Assembly (NCBI RefSeq): GCF_002087085.1
Contig: NZ_MWQY01000011.1
Coordinates: 1 to 64,000 of the forward strand
DNA length: 64,000 nt
DNA from: Marispirochaeta aestuarii
Lineage (GTDB): Bacteria; Spirochaetota; Spirochaetia; JC444; Marispirochaetaceae
Direction: 5' to 3'
The position numbers were made by a program, and so were the translations under genes. The notes below the pieces were generated by a model. It did no database searches. It was given only the letters and a program-made list of their open reading frames with translations, and was not told the origin of the DNA. Below are positions 27,978 to 36,074 of the stretch, one piece after another. Numbering within the stretch: the first letter of the stretch is position 1; each line of letters begins with the position of its first letter.

Positions 27978-29444
27978 TTATTCAGCCCCTTTCCTGTCGA
28001 TTCCGGCAGGAAAGGGGCTTTTTTGCAGCGGAAAGGCCATGGAAAAACGGACGCCTCCCTCGGGGATATTTTCAGCGCTGACCTCTCCGCCGTGGGACTC
28101 CACTACAGCTTTTACCAGGCTCAAGCCCAGTCCCATGCCGGGAACGGTGTTCCCCGGTGCACGATACAGGCGCTCCCAGATTCGGGAGAGCTCCTCCTCC
28201 GGTATCGGGGGGCCCTGGTTTTTCACGGAGAGGTGGAATATGTGTCTCTCCTGCTTCCGGTCCAGGCTGCCGTGGAGGGTGATTTCACTCCCCGGGGGGG
28301 AATACTTTACCGCGTTATCCAGCAGATTTCCCGCGGCCTGGTTGAAACGTGCAGGGTCCACGGACAGAGCTTCCGGGAACTCTCCCTCCAGCTGAAGGGT
28401 AATTTCCCGTTCCGAAGCGACAAACTGGTAGATTTCCATGAGCTTTTCAAGGGACTCCCGGGGATCAATCTTCCGGCGGTTCAGTTTCAGGATTCCCGAT
28501 TCTGCTTCCGAAATGTCCATAACCGCGGTCAGAAGGGTCAGAATGCGCTCCGACTCTTCCAGGGCATCCGAAAGGGCATCATCCTTCCGGTTCAGGTCCG
28601 TACTCTGCAGGGCCAGTTCCGCACTGCTGCGGAGGCGGGTAAGGGGGGTTCTCAGGTCGTGGGCCACCGTGTCCAGGGTCTCCTTCATGCGGCTTATGAG
28701 CCCCTGAATGCGTTCAAGCAGCCGATTGAAGAGGTCCACCAGTTCGTCCATCTCATCGGGACGCGGGACATCCCGGCGCAAGGGGAGCCGGGCGCTCAAG
28801 TCCCCGGTACGGATTATTGAGCCCAGGGCGGCAGAAAGGCGCTTGAGGGGTGCTATGGCCCTGGAGGCGAGAAAAAGCCCCGCAGCGAGACCAAAGAGCA
28901 ATACCAGCAAGAGGAGAAGTAGAAAATTTCGCCGGTACAGCCCCAGAAAGGCCTCCCGCCGTTCGGTGCTCATGCCGACCTGGACGAGATACTCCTGGTC
29001 CAGCTGTATCGTATTCACCTCCAGGGTAAAGTCCATGCGTTCGCTCTGAATCATGAGAAGGGTATCGAAATCCGATATGTCCTGTTCCTCCAGTACTTTC
29101 TGGATGCTGAAGGAGCCCCAGTGTTCCGGATAACTCAGGAAGATTGTATTGTTTGCGGCGGTCGCTACCCGGACAAAGTAGGGCCGTTCATCAAGAATCA
29201 GGCTCTCTGCTTCGAGGCTCTCCACAAGACCGTCCAGGCCGGAGGTCTGATAATGTGCCCAGTAGGAGAGGAGACGCCGCTGAATATAGCCCTCATCTTC
29301 GCCGCGGAGGGAGCGGTAGAGGGTAATGAAGGTTCCTCCGAAAAGGATCCCGGAAGAAAGAATCATGACCAGGAAAAAGATCGTTGCCAGCCGGATGTAG
29401 AGATTCCCCGGCAGGAGCCCCTTATTCTTCAGCTTTGAGGACAT
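27978..29444 (-). CDS. Two-component sensor histidine kinase (EnvZ/CusS type)
   Basis: A 488-residue inner-membrane kinase. Two helices (LATIFFLVMILSSGILFGG and about residue 175, LLLLLVLLFGLAAGLFL) flank a sensor domain. HAMP follows, then DTVAHDLRTPLTRLRSSAEL with the phosphohistidine, N box NLLDNAVKY, and PGMGLGLSLVKAVVESHGG. It overlaps the response regulator by 23 bp, so they form one unit. The stimulus is unknown; the HDLRTPL variant is typical of the heavy-metal and related subfamily. Its 3' end carries the terminator of the opposite gene. Confidence 0.9.
   Translation of the reverse strand: MSSKLKNKGLLPGNLYIRLATIFFLVMILSSGILFGGTFITLYRSLRGEDEGYIQRRLLSYWAHYQTSGLDGLVESLEAESLILDERPYFVRVATAANNTIFLSYPEHWGSFSIQKVLEEQDISDFDTLLMIQSERMDFTLEVNTIQLDQEYLVQVGMSTERREAFLGLYRRNFLLLLLLVLLFGLAAGLFLASRAIAPLKRLSAALGSIIRTGDLSARLPLRRDVPRPDEMDELVDLFNRLLERIQGLISRMKETLDTVAHDLRTPLTRLRSSAELALQSTDLNRKDDALSDALEESERILTLLTAVMDISEAESGILKLNRRKIDPRESLEKLMEIYQFVASEREITLQLEGEFPEALSVDPARFNQAAGNLLDNAVKYSPPGSEITLHGSLDRKQERHIFHLSVKNQGPPIPEEELSRIWERLYRAPGNTVPGMGLGLSLVKAVVESHGGEVSAENIPEGGVRFSMAFPLQKSPFPAGIDRKGAE
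27984..28024 (+). terminator. Rho-independent terminator of the SPNGDG/OmpA gene
   Basis: AGCCCCTTTCCTG (27984-27996) pairs with CAGGAAAGGGGCT (28007-28019) around a 10-base loop, followed by TTTTTT. It lies inside the last codons of the convergent kinase gene. Confidence 0.85.
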
Positions 29445-30099
29445 AACCGACCCCCCGTACCGTGTGAATGAGCTTCTGCTCGAAGTCCTTGTCTATTTTA
29501 CTTCGTAATCTGGAAACCAGCACATCCACCACGTTGGTCTGGGGGTCGAAGGAGTAATCCCAGACATGTTCCATAATCATGGTCTTGGATAGCACCTGTC
29601 CCTTGTTGCGGATCAGGTACTCCAACAGGGCGAACTCCCGGGGCTGAAGCTCAATTCTGGTTTCTCCCCTGCTTGCCTGATGACTTACCAGGTCCAGGGT
29701 CAGATCTCCAGCCTGAAAACTGGTGGGGGAACTGCTGCGGGTGGAACGACGAATCAGGGCCTGGATGCGGGCCATGAGCTCGGCAAAGGAGAAGGGTTTT
29801 ACCAGGTAATCGTCTCCCCCGGAGCGGAAACCCGAGACACGGTCGTCCACGTCACGTTTCGCACTCAGTATCAGAATCGGTGTCTGGTTCCCCTCGTTCC
29901 GGAGATTTTCGATCAGGCTGAGTCCGTCGATTCCCGGGAGCATTATATCGATTATTGCCGCGTCGAAATGACGGATTTTCAGGAGATCGTAAGCATCCTC
30001 TCCGCTGCTTACATGATCAACTGCGAATCCGGCTTCCTTGAGTCCTTTTTTCAGGAAATCCGCGATTCCCCTGTCGTCTTCAACCACGCAGATGTTCAT
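29422..30099 (-). CDS. OmpR-family response regulator
   Basis: A 225-residue regulator. The receiver has VVEDD, phosphoacceptor IIDIMLPGIDG (Asp about 51), LSAKRDVDDR and the lysine in DDYLVKPFSFAEL. The winged-helix DNA-binding half has LQPREFALLEYLIRNKGQVLSKTMI and ends DVLVSRLRSKIDKDF...VRGVGYVL. Ribosome site GGGGAGGAATCG precedes ATG 30099. It is cotranscribed with the kinase downstream. Confidence 0.95.
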   Translation of the reverse strand: MNICVVEDDRGIADFLKKGLKEAGFAVDHVSSGEDAYDLLKIRHFDAAIIDIMLPGIDGLSLIENLRNEGNQTPILILSAKRDVDDRVSGFRSGGDDYLVKPFSFAELMARIQALIRRSTRSSSPTSFQAGDLTLDLVSHQASRGETRIELQPREFALLEYLIRNKGQVLSKTMIMEHVWDYSFDPQTNVVDVLVSRLRSKIDKDFEQKLIHTVRGVGYVLKAEE

Positions 30100-30205
30100 C
30101 GATTCCTCCCCTGCATACCGATCCCGCTGTCCCCGGACAGGCGCAGCGTATAATCGAAATAACTGGTATTTATCCTCACTTCATTTTACAATAGACTTAA
30201 AGGAC

Positions 30206-31201
30206 ATGGAACTGACAATCCGTATTCCGGACGACTTACATCTTCACCTCAGGCAGGACCGGACCCTGGAGATCTGTGCTCCCCTGAGTGCCGCCGGCTT
30301 TGCCCGGGCCCTGGTTATGCCCAACACCCTGCCGCCGCTGACCAGCCCTGAAGCCCTGCGTCGCTACAGGGAGGAGATAGAGAGTGCAGCCCCGAATCTG
30401 AGCCCCCTTCTGACTTTCAAGATAGTCCCCGGCCTCGATCCTGAGCAGGTGGGGCTCCTTAAACGGGCAGGGGCAGTGGCGGGAAAGTACTACCCCGCCG
30501 GGGCGACCACCAACGCCGAGGACGGCTTCTCCGATATCAAAGGAGCCTTTCCGCTGTTCCACGCCCTGCAGGCGGAGGAGATGGTTCTTTCCATCCATGG
30601 AGAAGACCCGGATGCCCCGGTTTTTCTGCGAGAGGAGGCCTTCCTCTCGCAGGTGCAGACAATAATCGATAACTTTCCCCGCCTCAGGATAGTGCTGGAG
30701 CACCTCTCCTGCAGGGCATCGGTTGAGGCCGTACGGTCCTGGCCGGAGAGGGTGGCAGCGACGATTACCGCTCATCATCTGGCTTTTTCTGTGGAGGACC
30801 TTCTGGGAGGCAGATTGAACCAGAATCTCTTCTGCAAGCCCGTATTGAAGGGAAGGGAAGATCAGAAGGCCCTGATAGAGGCGGTCGTATCCGGGGATAG
30901 CCGGTTCTTCTTCGGTTCCGACAGTGCGCCCCATTCACGGAAGGCAAAAAACGAGGGGGCCGCAGGATCCTTCACCTCCCCCGTGGCACTGCCCCTGCTG
31001 GCCGCTGTATTCAGTCAGGCCGGTAAAATAGACAGGCTTGAGGACTTTACTTCACGCTTTGGTGCGGAGTTCTACCGGCTGCCCCTGAACAGGGAGAAGC
31101 TGAGCCTGCGCCGGGAATCCTGGACGGTTCCCGCTTCCTATGAGGATATCGTTCCCCTCTGCGCCGGCGAAGAGCTGGAATGGCGGGTACTCAGGGCCTG
31201 A
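30206..31201 (+). CDS. pyrC: Dihydroorotase
   Basis: A 331-residue PyrC-type (class II) dihydroorotase of pyrimidine synthesis. It begins LTIRIPDDLHLHLRQD (metal His pair), with the carbamylated-lysine region AGKYYPAGATTNAEDG, LSIHGED, VLEHLSCR, ITAHHLAF and FFGSDSAPH. ATG 30206 is chosen over the upstream open frame that runs into the response-regulator gene. TACAAT at 30187-30192 is a likely -10, giving a leader of only about 7 bases. The 3' end overlaps the convergent DUF6062 gene by 11 bp. Confidence 0.93.
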   Translation: MELTIRIPDDLHLHLRQDRTLEICAPLSAAGFARALVMPNTLPPLTSPEALRRYREEIESAAPNLSPLLTFKIVPGLDPEQVGLLKRAGAVAGKYYPAGATTNAEDGFSDIKGAFPLFHALQAEEMVLSIHGEDPDAPVFLREEAFLSQVQTIIDNFPRLRIVLEHLSCRASVEAVRSWPERVAATITAHHLAFSVEDLLGGRLNQNLFCKPVLKGREDQKALIEAVVSGDSRFFFGSDSAPHSRKAKNEGAAGSFTSPVALPLLAAVFSQAGKIDRLEDFTSRFGAEFYRLPLNREKLSLRRESWTVPASYEDIVPLCAGEELEWRVLRA

Positions 31202-31931
31202 AGTCCTTACCCGTCAGTTTTTCTATCCCCTCGTCCAGGGATTCGTCACTGTAGTTCAGGTCCTTCCGCTCGTACTGGGGATCGAAACTTCGGGAGTAGT
31301 CAAAGAGTTCCCCCTCCAGTCTGTGGAAACTGTCCTGCTCCATGACCAGGGTCTCCCGGATCCAGCTTTTCCAGTCCTCTCTGGCTTTGCCTCCCAGGTT
31401 TTTCAGTCCCGAGCAGAGGGTCTCCGACGCCATGGCGACAAGTCCCCCAAGATGCCTGAGGCAGACCCCCCGGGATTCGCGATACCGTTTTCGAAACCCC
31501 TGATCGTCGGTTTTCCACAGGTGGACCACCGTAAAATAGTAGCGCTTCATGGTCGCTTCGAGCCGTTCGCAGATGACGCATCCGGAAACCTGGGACTCGA
31601 GTTCTGTGATGGCGGACTCAAGCCTCTTTTTATCGTACTGTCCGATCTTCTCCAGGATTTTTTCCATTCGGAAGGCAGCTTCTGTAAAGCGGGTGTGGGC
31701 CAAAAGACTCAAGGCGTGACGTTCTCCCCGTATTCTGCCCAGGGCCGACCAGTGAGCCCTGCAGAAGCCCCGGGCGTTTACGGTGACCCGGGTCTCCGGA
31801 GCCATGACCGAGCTGCCGAGATAGTACTTCATGTAACCTTCCTCGGCTTTCTGTTCCAGCAGGCAGAAGGGACACTCGCTGTCCGCCTCAAAGGCGTCCC
31901 GGACAGGAATGGTTTCCAGGTTGTATTTCAT
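31191..31931 (-). CDS. DUF6062-type cysteine-motif protein, unknown function
   Basis: A 246-residue protein made of two similar halves, each with a CX2C pair and a later CX2H: CPFCLLEQ with GFCRAHW, and CVICERLE with GVCLRHL. This spacing suggests one metal site per half, probably zinc. The rest is helical and charged. I believe it matches the DUF6062 family; no activity is known to me. It is a single gene with its own promoter (TTGCAG-17-TACCCT) and appears leaderless. Confidence 0.65.
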   Translation of the reverse strand: MKYNLETIPVRDAFEADSECPFCLLEQKAEEGYMKYYLGSSVMAPETRVTVNARGFCRAHWSALGRIRGERHALSLLAHTRFTEAAFRMEKILEKIGQYDKKRLESAITELESQVSGCVICERLEATMKRYYFTVVHLWKTDDQGFRKRYRESRGVCLRHLGGLVAMASETLCSGLKNLGGKAREDWKSWIRETLVMEQDSFHRLEGELFDYSRSFDPQYERKDLNYSDESLDEGIEKLTGKDFRP

Positions 31932-31940
31932 CTGTTCAGA

Positions 31941-31969
31941 AGGGTACGTGGAGACTGGGCTTTCTGCAA
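31941..31969 (-). promoter_or_regulatory. Promoter of the DUF6062 gene, leaderless type
   Basis: On the minus strand TTGCAG (31969-31964), 17 bp, TACCCT (31946-31941), then nine bases to ATG 31931 with no ribosome site. Confidence 0.45.
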
Positions 31970-32076
31970 GTCCCGATAGGGGGAGTCTCTTTCCGGCAGC
32001 ACTCTTTTCTTAACCCGGTCTTCCTGTTAATCTGGTTTCCGGTCCTTAAAGCCGGACCTGCAAGGAGTTCTGAGTC

Positions 32077-32823
32077 ATGAGATTCCGTCCCTGCATAGAT
32101 CTGCATCAGGGAAAGGTGAAACAGATAATCGGAGGCACCCTCAGTGACGATGGTGCCCAGGAGAATTTCGTCTCCCCCCGGGATGCCGCCTGGTATGCCG
32201 ATCTTTACAAAAGGTACAGACTTGCCGGGGGGCACGTAATCATGCTGGGTCCGGGGAATACCGAAGAGGCTCTGAAGGCGCTGAAGGCCTATCCGGGAGG
32301 GCTGCAGGTGGGCGGCGGGATAGATCCGGAGAATGCAGGCATGTTTCTCGATGCCGGCGCCATGGGAGTTATAGTAACCTCCTGGGTTTTCCGGGAGGGG
32401 CGGATCGACTTTGAACGTCTCGAGGCCATGAAAAAGAAGGTAGGCCGGGAGCGCCTGATTCTCGATTTAAGCTGCCGCCTGAAGGATGGGAGCTACTGGA
32501 TTGTTACCGACCGCTGGAGCCGCTTCACCCTGACACCCCTGAATGCCGAAACCCTTGAACAACTGGGCGATTCCTGCGGAGAGTTCCTGGTTCACGCCGC
32601 GGATGTGGAGGGAAAACAGCAGGGAATCGAGGATCCCGTTGCTGCCCTGCTTGGGGAGGCCTCTCCTGTTCCGGCAACCTATGCCGGGGGTATCAGGAAC
32701 CTGGAGGATATCGATCTGGTCCGGAGCCTGGGAAAGGGAAGGGTCGATTTTACCGTGGGCAGCGCCCTGGATATCTTCGGCGGCTCTCTGCCTTTTTCAA
32801 GCCTGGCCGCCGAATATGCCTGA
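32077..32823 (+). CDS. hisA: HisA isomerase of histidine synthesis
   Basis: A 248-residue TIM barrel converting ProFAR to PRFAR. It begins FRPCIDLHQGKVKQIIGGTL, with HVIMLGPGN, LQVGGGIDPENAGMFLDAGA and TYAGGIRNLEDIDLV as phosphate-binding loops. The FRPCID.H.G.VKQI.GGTL opening resembles the fungal/plant HIS6 type more than the usual bacterial PAIDL type, a form also found in some bacteria. Ribosome site AAGGAG. hisE follows 17 bp later. Confidence 0.9.
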   Translation: MRFRPCIDLHQGKVKQIIGGTLSDDGAQENFVSPRDAAWYADLYKRYRLAGGHVIMLGPGNTEEALKALKAYPGGLQVGGGIDPENAGMFLDAGAMGVIVTSWVFREGRIDFERLEAMKKKVGRERLILDLSCRLKDGSYWIVTDRWSRFTLTPLNAETLEQLGDSCGEFLVHAADVEGKQQGIEDPVAALLGEASPVPATYAGGIRNLEDIDLVRSLGKGRVDFTVGSALDIFGGSLPFSSLAAEYA

Positions 32824-32840
32824 CTGCAAGGAGATGTTGT

Positions 32841-33398
32841 ATGGAACGTGATGCCATCCTGCCGCTGATTCTGAAGGATGAGAAGGGAACCATTGTGGAT
32901 GTACTGCTGGAATCAGAAAAAGGACACCGTAAAAGCATCGAACAGAGGATAATCTGGCATGTCCACAAGGATACCGGCAGGCTTCTGCCCTACCGGGAGC
33001 AGACCCCCTTTAAGGAAATCCTGAAAAAAAGCGGATGGTACGAGGCCCTGCTCTTTTCAAATCAGGATACCCCGACGGAGTCAGCAGAGGAATCTGAGGA
33101 ATTATCGGAAGCTCCGGAAACCTCCGGGGCTGACACCCTTGGGCGCCTTGCCCGGGTTATCCGGCAGCGGCGCATCAATCTTCCGGAGGGTTCCTATACC
33201 ACCCACCTCTTTACTTCCGGGGAAGAGAAGATCCGCAAAAAGACCGGCGAAGAGGCGGTGGAACTGATTCTTGCCCGCGAACCCGGGGAGATCGTCTACG
33301 AGGCAGCGGACCTGATCTATCACATGCTGGTGCTGCTGGAGTCCCTGGGAATCGACTATTCCGCCGTACTGGCGGAACTGGACAAGCGATCGCGCTAG
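32841..33398 (+). CDS. hisE: Phosphoribosyl-ATP pyrophosphohydrolase (HisE) with degenerate HisI-like N-terminus
   Basis: A 185-residue protein. Residues about 98-185 are a clear HisE domain (LGRLARVIRQRRINLPEGSY, KIRKKTGEEAVELILA, EAADLIYHMLVLLE) that removes pyrophosphate from phosphoribosyl-ATP. Residues 1-75 (LPLILKDEKGTIVDVLLE, GWYEALLF) sit where HisI would be in a HisIE fusion, but have no DCDxD and no catalytic cysteine motif, so a cyclohydrolase activity is unlikely. A glutamate-serine linker joins the parts. A working HisI should be encoded elsewhere. Confidence 0.85.
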   Translation: MERDAILPLILKDEKGTIVDVLLESEKGHRKSIEQRIIWHVHKDTGRLLPYREQTPFKEILKKSGWYEALLFSNQDTPTESAEESEELSEAPETSGADTLGRLARVIRQRRINLPEGSYTTHLFTSGEEKIRKKTGEEAVELILAREPGEIVYEAADLIYHMLVLLESLGIDYSAVLAELDKRSR

Positions 33399-33400
33399 GT

Positions 33401-33514
33401 TCACGGAGAATGGAAAGCAACCATGTGGGTTAATAGCTCATTATTAATGATTTCCTCAATCAAGATCAAATCGGAAAACGCTGATTCCATCCAACCTTCA
33501 GCAGGCTTTCTCAT
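33401..33514 (-). pseudogene. HEPN toxin remnant (first 37 codons)
   Basis: A short frame starting ATG 33514, overlapping the stop of the MNT gene. It reads MRKPAEGWMESAFSDL, then ILIEEIINNE and MVAFHSP, then stops. HEPN proteins start with W-x-x-x-A-x-x-D-L and continue AFHxQQAxEKxxKA; here the similarity ends at AFHS, three bases before hisE. The rest of the toxin, including the RX4-6H motif, is absent. A deletion joining the toxin to the hisE end is the simplest explanation. Confidence 0.65.
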
Positions 33515-33770
33515 AGATTATCCTGCTTTTGGTATTTATATCCCAAAAGAATGAGCTTTTATTACTCAATATAAGCTCATATTCTTTTTTCGGGATCGTT
33601 TCGTTATCAAGCACCACGATAATATCGATATCACTATCGTTATGTAGATTCCCCGTTGCAGCCGAACCAAACAAGATGATTTTATATGGATCGACCTGCA
33701 TTAACGCTCCCGTGATTTGATCGATGTATTTTTCATATTCAAGCATCGCATTCATCATATGAGTGAACAT
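33498..33770 (-). CDS. MNT nucleotidyltransferase-fold antitoxin, probably decayed
   Basis: A 90-residue protein with the minimal nucleotidyltransferase motif ILFGSAATGNLHNDSDIDIIVV (GSX10DXD, in two pieces GSAATG and SDIDI). Such proteins pair with HEPN toxins and AMPylate them. The tail KEYELILSNKSSFFWDINTK resembles the C-terminal end of longer relatives, with about 30 middle residues missing after the first domain, so it may carry an internal deletion. The segment 33400-33800 is much more AT-rich than its neighbours, which suggests transfer. The toxin partner is truncated. Confidence 0.6.
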   Translation of the reverse strand: MFTHMMNAMLEYEKYIDQITGALMQVDPYKIILFGSAATGNLHNDSDIDIIVVLDNETIPKKEYELILSNKSSFFWDINTKSRIIYEKAC

Positions 33771-33813
33771 ATTCTACCTGTCTGTACATGTTCATAAAAA
33801 CTCAGATTTCTAT

Positions 33814-33842
33814 TTGACAGCAGATGTCTGACGTCGTATAAT
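33814..33842 (+). promoter_or_regulatory. Consensus promoter of the M24-tctCBA locus with a GntR-type operator
   Basis: TTGACA (33814-33819), 17 bp, TATAAT (33837-33842): a perfect housekeeping promoter. The spacer begins GCAGATGTCTGAC (33820-33832), which matches the spacer start of the gntR promoter at 10 of 13 positions. The -10 lies six bases before an ATG at 33849. Confidence 0.75.
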
Positions 33843-33869
33843 GAGTGCATGACAATCAGGGAGGCATCC

Positions 33870-34973
33870 ATGGATCTATCAGAAGAACTTCGGATTAAAC
33901 GCCAGAGAATCACACAGCTGCTTGAGAACCTCGATCTGGACGGCCTTTACCTCAAGAGTCAGGCGAACTTTTCCTGGGCCACCGGGGGAGGAATCAACAC
34001 GGTAGGAATAACCGGCGAACTGGGCGCAGCGGGGCTGCTATTTACCCGGAGTGGTGATTACGCTGTGTGTAATAATATTGAAGTGAACAGAATGGGCAGC
34101 GAAGAAAGACTCGAAGAGCTTGGATTCGTGCTCAAATCCTACACCTGGCACGAAAACAGGGAACAGCAGATCGTACATGAGCTTGTTGAACCCGGGCGTC
34201 TGGGAGCTGACTTCGCTTTTCCAGGCGCCCGGGAACTCAAGGCCGAGGTGGCCCGTCTGCGCTACTCCCTCACAGAGTCCGAGCTTGAGCGCTACAGGCA
34301 GCTTTGTTACCTGACCAACCTGGCTCTGGAGACAACGGCCGTGGAGGTTCGACCTGGAGACCGTGAGTGCGAAGTAATCGGGCGCCTGTCTGAACGTCTG
34401 TGGGCTGACCGCATCGATATTGTAACGACCTTCTGTGCGGCGGATGAGCGCATCGAGCAGTACCGCCACCCTGTGGCTACCCGGAAGCAGGTGGAAAAAA
34501 GGGTCATGCTGGGATGCAATGCCCGGCGAAACGGCCTGATTGTCTGCCTGACCCGTTTTGTTCAGTTCGGAACGGTCCCGGAGAAACTGAAGAAACAGTA
34601 CCGGGACAATGTCGAACTGGATCTCGTTCTCTGGACCAACACCGTCCCGGGCAGATCAGTTCAGGTGCCCTTCAAGGCCGTGGAAAAGGAATACCGGCGC
34701 CTGGGATATGACGGAGAGTTTAACCTTCATCATCAGGGTGGTGCTATCGGGTATGCCCCCAGGGATTACCGGGTTGATTTTTCTACCGAAGAAACAATAT
34801 CGGAAAATCAGCCCTTCTGCTGGAACCCTTCGATTACCGGAACCAAGAGTGAGGACACAATCCTTGCAACACAAGCGGGTCCGGTTCCCCTGACCAGACC
34901 AATTATATTTCCAAAACTGCATATGGATGTTAACGGCGCTCGTTTTGAGCGTGCGGACATACTCGTTTTATAG
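33870..34973 (+). CDS. M24 (creatinase/aminopeptidase P)-fold protein without metal ligands
   Basis: A 367-residue protein. ATG 33870 has AGGGAGG five bases upstream; ATG 33849, seven codons earlier, would suit a leaderless transcript. The N-terminal creatinase-like domain (DGLYLKSQANFSWATGG) and C-terminal pita-bread domain are recognisable, but the two metal aspartates, normally in D-x-G...D-x-T-R, are replaced (MLGCNARRNGLIVCLTRFVQF) and the later glutamates are unclear. A histidine remains in HHQGGAIGY. Creatinase is a known metal-independent member of this fold. It heads the TctCBA operon, 30 bp upstream of tctC. Confidence 0.75.
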   Translation: MDLSEELRIKRQRITQLLENLDLDGLYLKSQANFSWATGGGINTVGITGELGAAGLLFTRSGDYAVCNNIEVNRMGSEERLEELGFVLKSYTWHENREQQIVHELVEPGRLGADFAFPGARELKAEVARLRYSLTESELERYRQLCYLTNLALETTAVEVRPGDRECEVIGRLSERLWADRIDIVTTFCAADERIEQYRHPVATRKQVEKRVMLGCNARRNGLIVCLTRFVQFGTVPEKLKKQYRDNVELDLVLWTNTVPGRSVQVPFKAVEKEYRRLGYDGEFNLHHQGGAIGYAPRDYRVDFSTEETISENQPFCWNPSITGTKSEDTILATQAGPVPLTRPIIFPKLHMDVNGARFERADILVL

Positions 34974-35003
34974 GCGAGAATAGATTTTTCAGGAGGCGTT
35001 TGT

Positions 35004-35990
35004 ATGAAAAGGAGAGTAATCCATTGTGCGGCGATACTGCTGGTTCTCCTACTAGTTAGTGGGCCGGTATTCGCGGAAGGACAGGCCGAGAAAGAGTACC
35101 CCGCCCGGGACATCGAACTTATGGTTCCCTGGGGTGTCGGCGGTGCGACGGACATAATGTTCAGAACCTTCATGTCGGTTCTTCCCAAGTATCTGGGAGC
35201 GCCGGTGATTATTGTCAACCGTCCCGGCGGCGGAGCGGTTCCAGGTTATGCCGAAGCAATGCAGAAAAAGGCCGACGGCTACTACTATGTTGCCTGGGCA
35301 ACACCCAGTATAACCAAAGTCCATATGAGCAAAACCCCCTACGATGCGGAAACCTTTGAGCCTGTTATTAACCTTGTGAGTGCTCCGATCTGGCTTCTGG
35401 TGCCCGGGGATTCACCCTACAAAAACCTCAATGACCTTCTGGCTGATGCGAAACGCCGCCCGGGACAGGTTACCCTGGGTAACGCGGGAGCTGGCGGCGG
35501 TACCCACATGATCGCCCTGGCCTTTGAGAATGCCGCAGGGGTACAATTCAACCATGTGCCTCATGCCGGGGGTGGACCCACCGTAGTTGCCGCAGTCGGC
35601 GGTCATGTGGATGCCATCAGCGTAGGTCCCCCGGAGGGCGTTGCCCAGCTCGAGAGCGGACAGCTCAGGTGCCTGGCGGTATTTGCAAAGGAGCGGCTCG
35701 AGGCTTTTTCTGACTATCCCACCGCGGTAGAGCAGGGGGTTGAGTTCTCCCTTGGCCAGTGGCGGGGAATTGCAGCTCCCAAGGGAACCGACCCGGCCCA
35801 GATCAAACACGTCCATGATGCCTTTAAAAAGACCATGGAAGATCCTGATTTTATCAAACTTGCCGATAATGCAGGGCTTCTGCTGGATTACAAAGGCACC
35901 GAAGAGTTCAAGGAGTGGGTAGCGGAGCAGGACAAGCTCTATGAGAATATAGTCAAGTCCAATAAGCTCGGTGACCGCTACGAGTACTGA
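35004..35990 (+). CDS. tctC: TctC-family (Bug) periplasmic binding protein
   Basis: A 328-residue solute receptor for a tripartite tricarboxylate-type transporter. The signal peptide is [23 protein letters not shown]. Mature motifs are [53 protein letters not shown] and [23 protein letters not shown], all typical Bug loops. These bind carboxylates and amides of many kinds, so the ligand is not predicted. GGAGG ribosome site. A perfect hairpin separates it from tctB. Confidence 0.9.
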   Translation: MKRRVIHCAAILLVLLLVSGPVFAEGQAEKEYPARDIELMVPWGVGGATDIMFRTFMSVLPKYLGAPVIIVNRPGGGAVPGYAEAMQKKADGYYYVAWATPSITKVHMSKTPYDAETFEPVINLVSAPIWLLVPGDSPYKNLNDLLADAKRRPGQVTLGNAGAGGGTHMIALAFENAAGVQFNHVPHAGGGPTVVAAVGGHVDAISVGPPEGVAQLESGQLRCLAVFAKERLEAFSDYPTAVEQGVEFSLGQWRGIAAPKGTDPAQIKHVHDAFKKTMEDPDFIKLADNAGLLLDYKGTEEFKEWVAEQDKLYENIVKSNKLGDRYEY

Positions 35991-36021
35991 CGCAACAGTC
36001 TGACGTGTAATGCATAATGTG

Positions 36022-36052
36022 CAGGTAATACCGGGTCAGCCGGTATTACCTG
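36022..36052 (+). promoter_or_regulatory. Intercistronic hairpin between tctC and tctB
   Basis: CAGGTAATACCGG (36022-36034) pairs perfectly with CCGGTATTACCTG (36040-36052) around a 5-base loop. No T-run follows, so an mRNA-stabilising or attenuating structure is more likely than a full terminator. It would let the binding protein be made in excess. Confidence 0.65.
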
Positions 36053-36074
36053 ATTTATCTATCAGGGAGTATCT

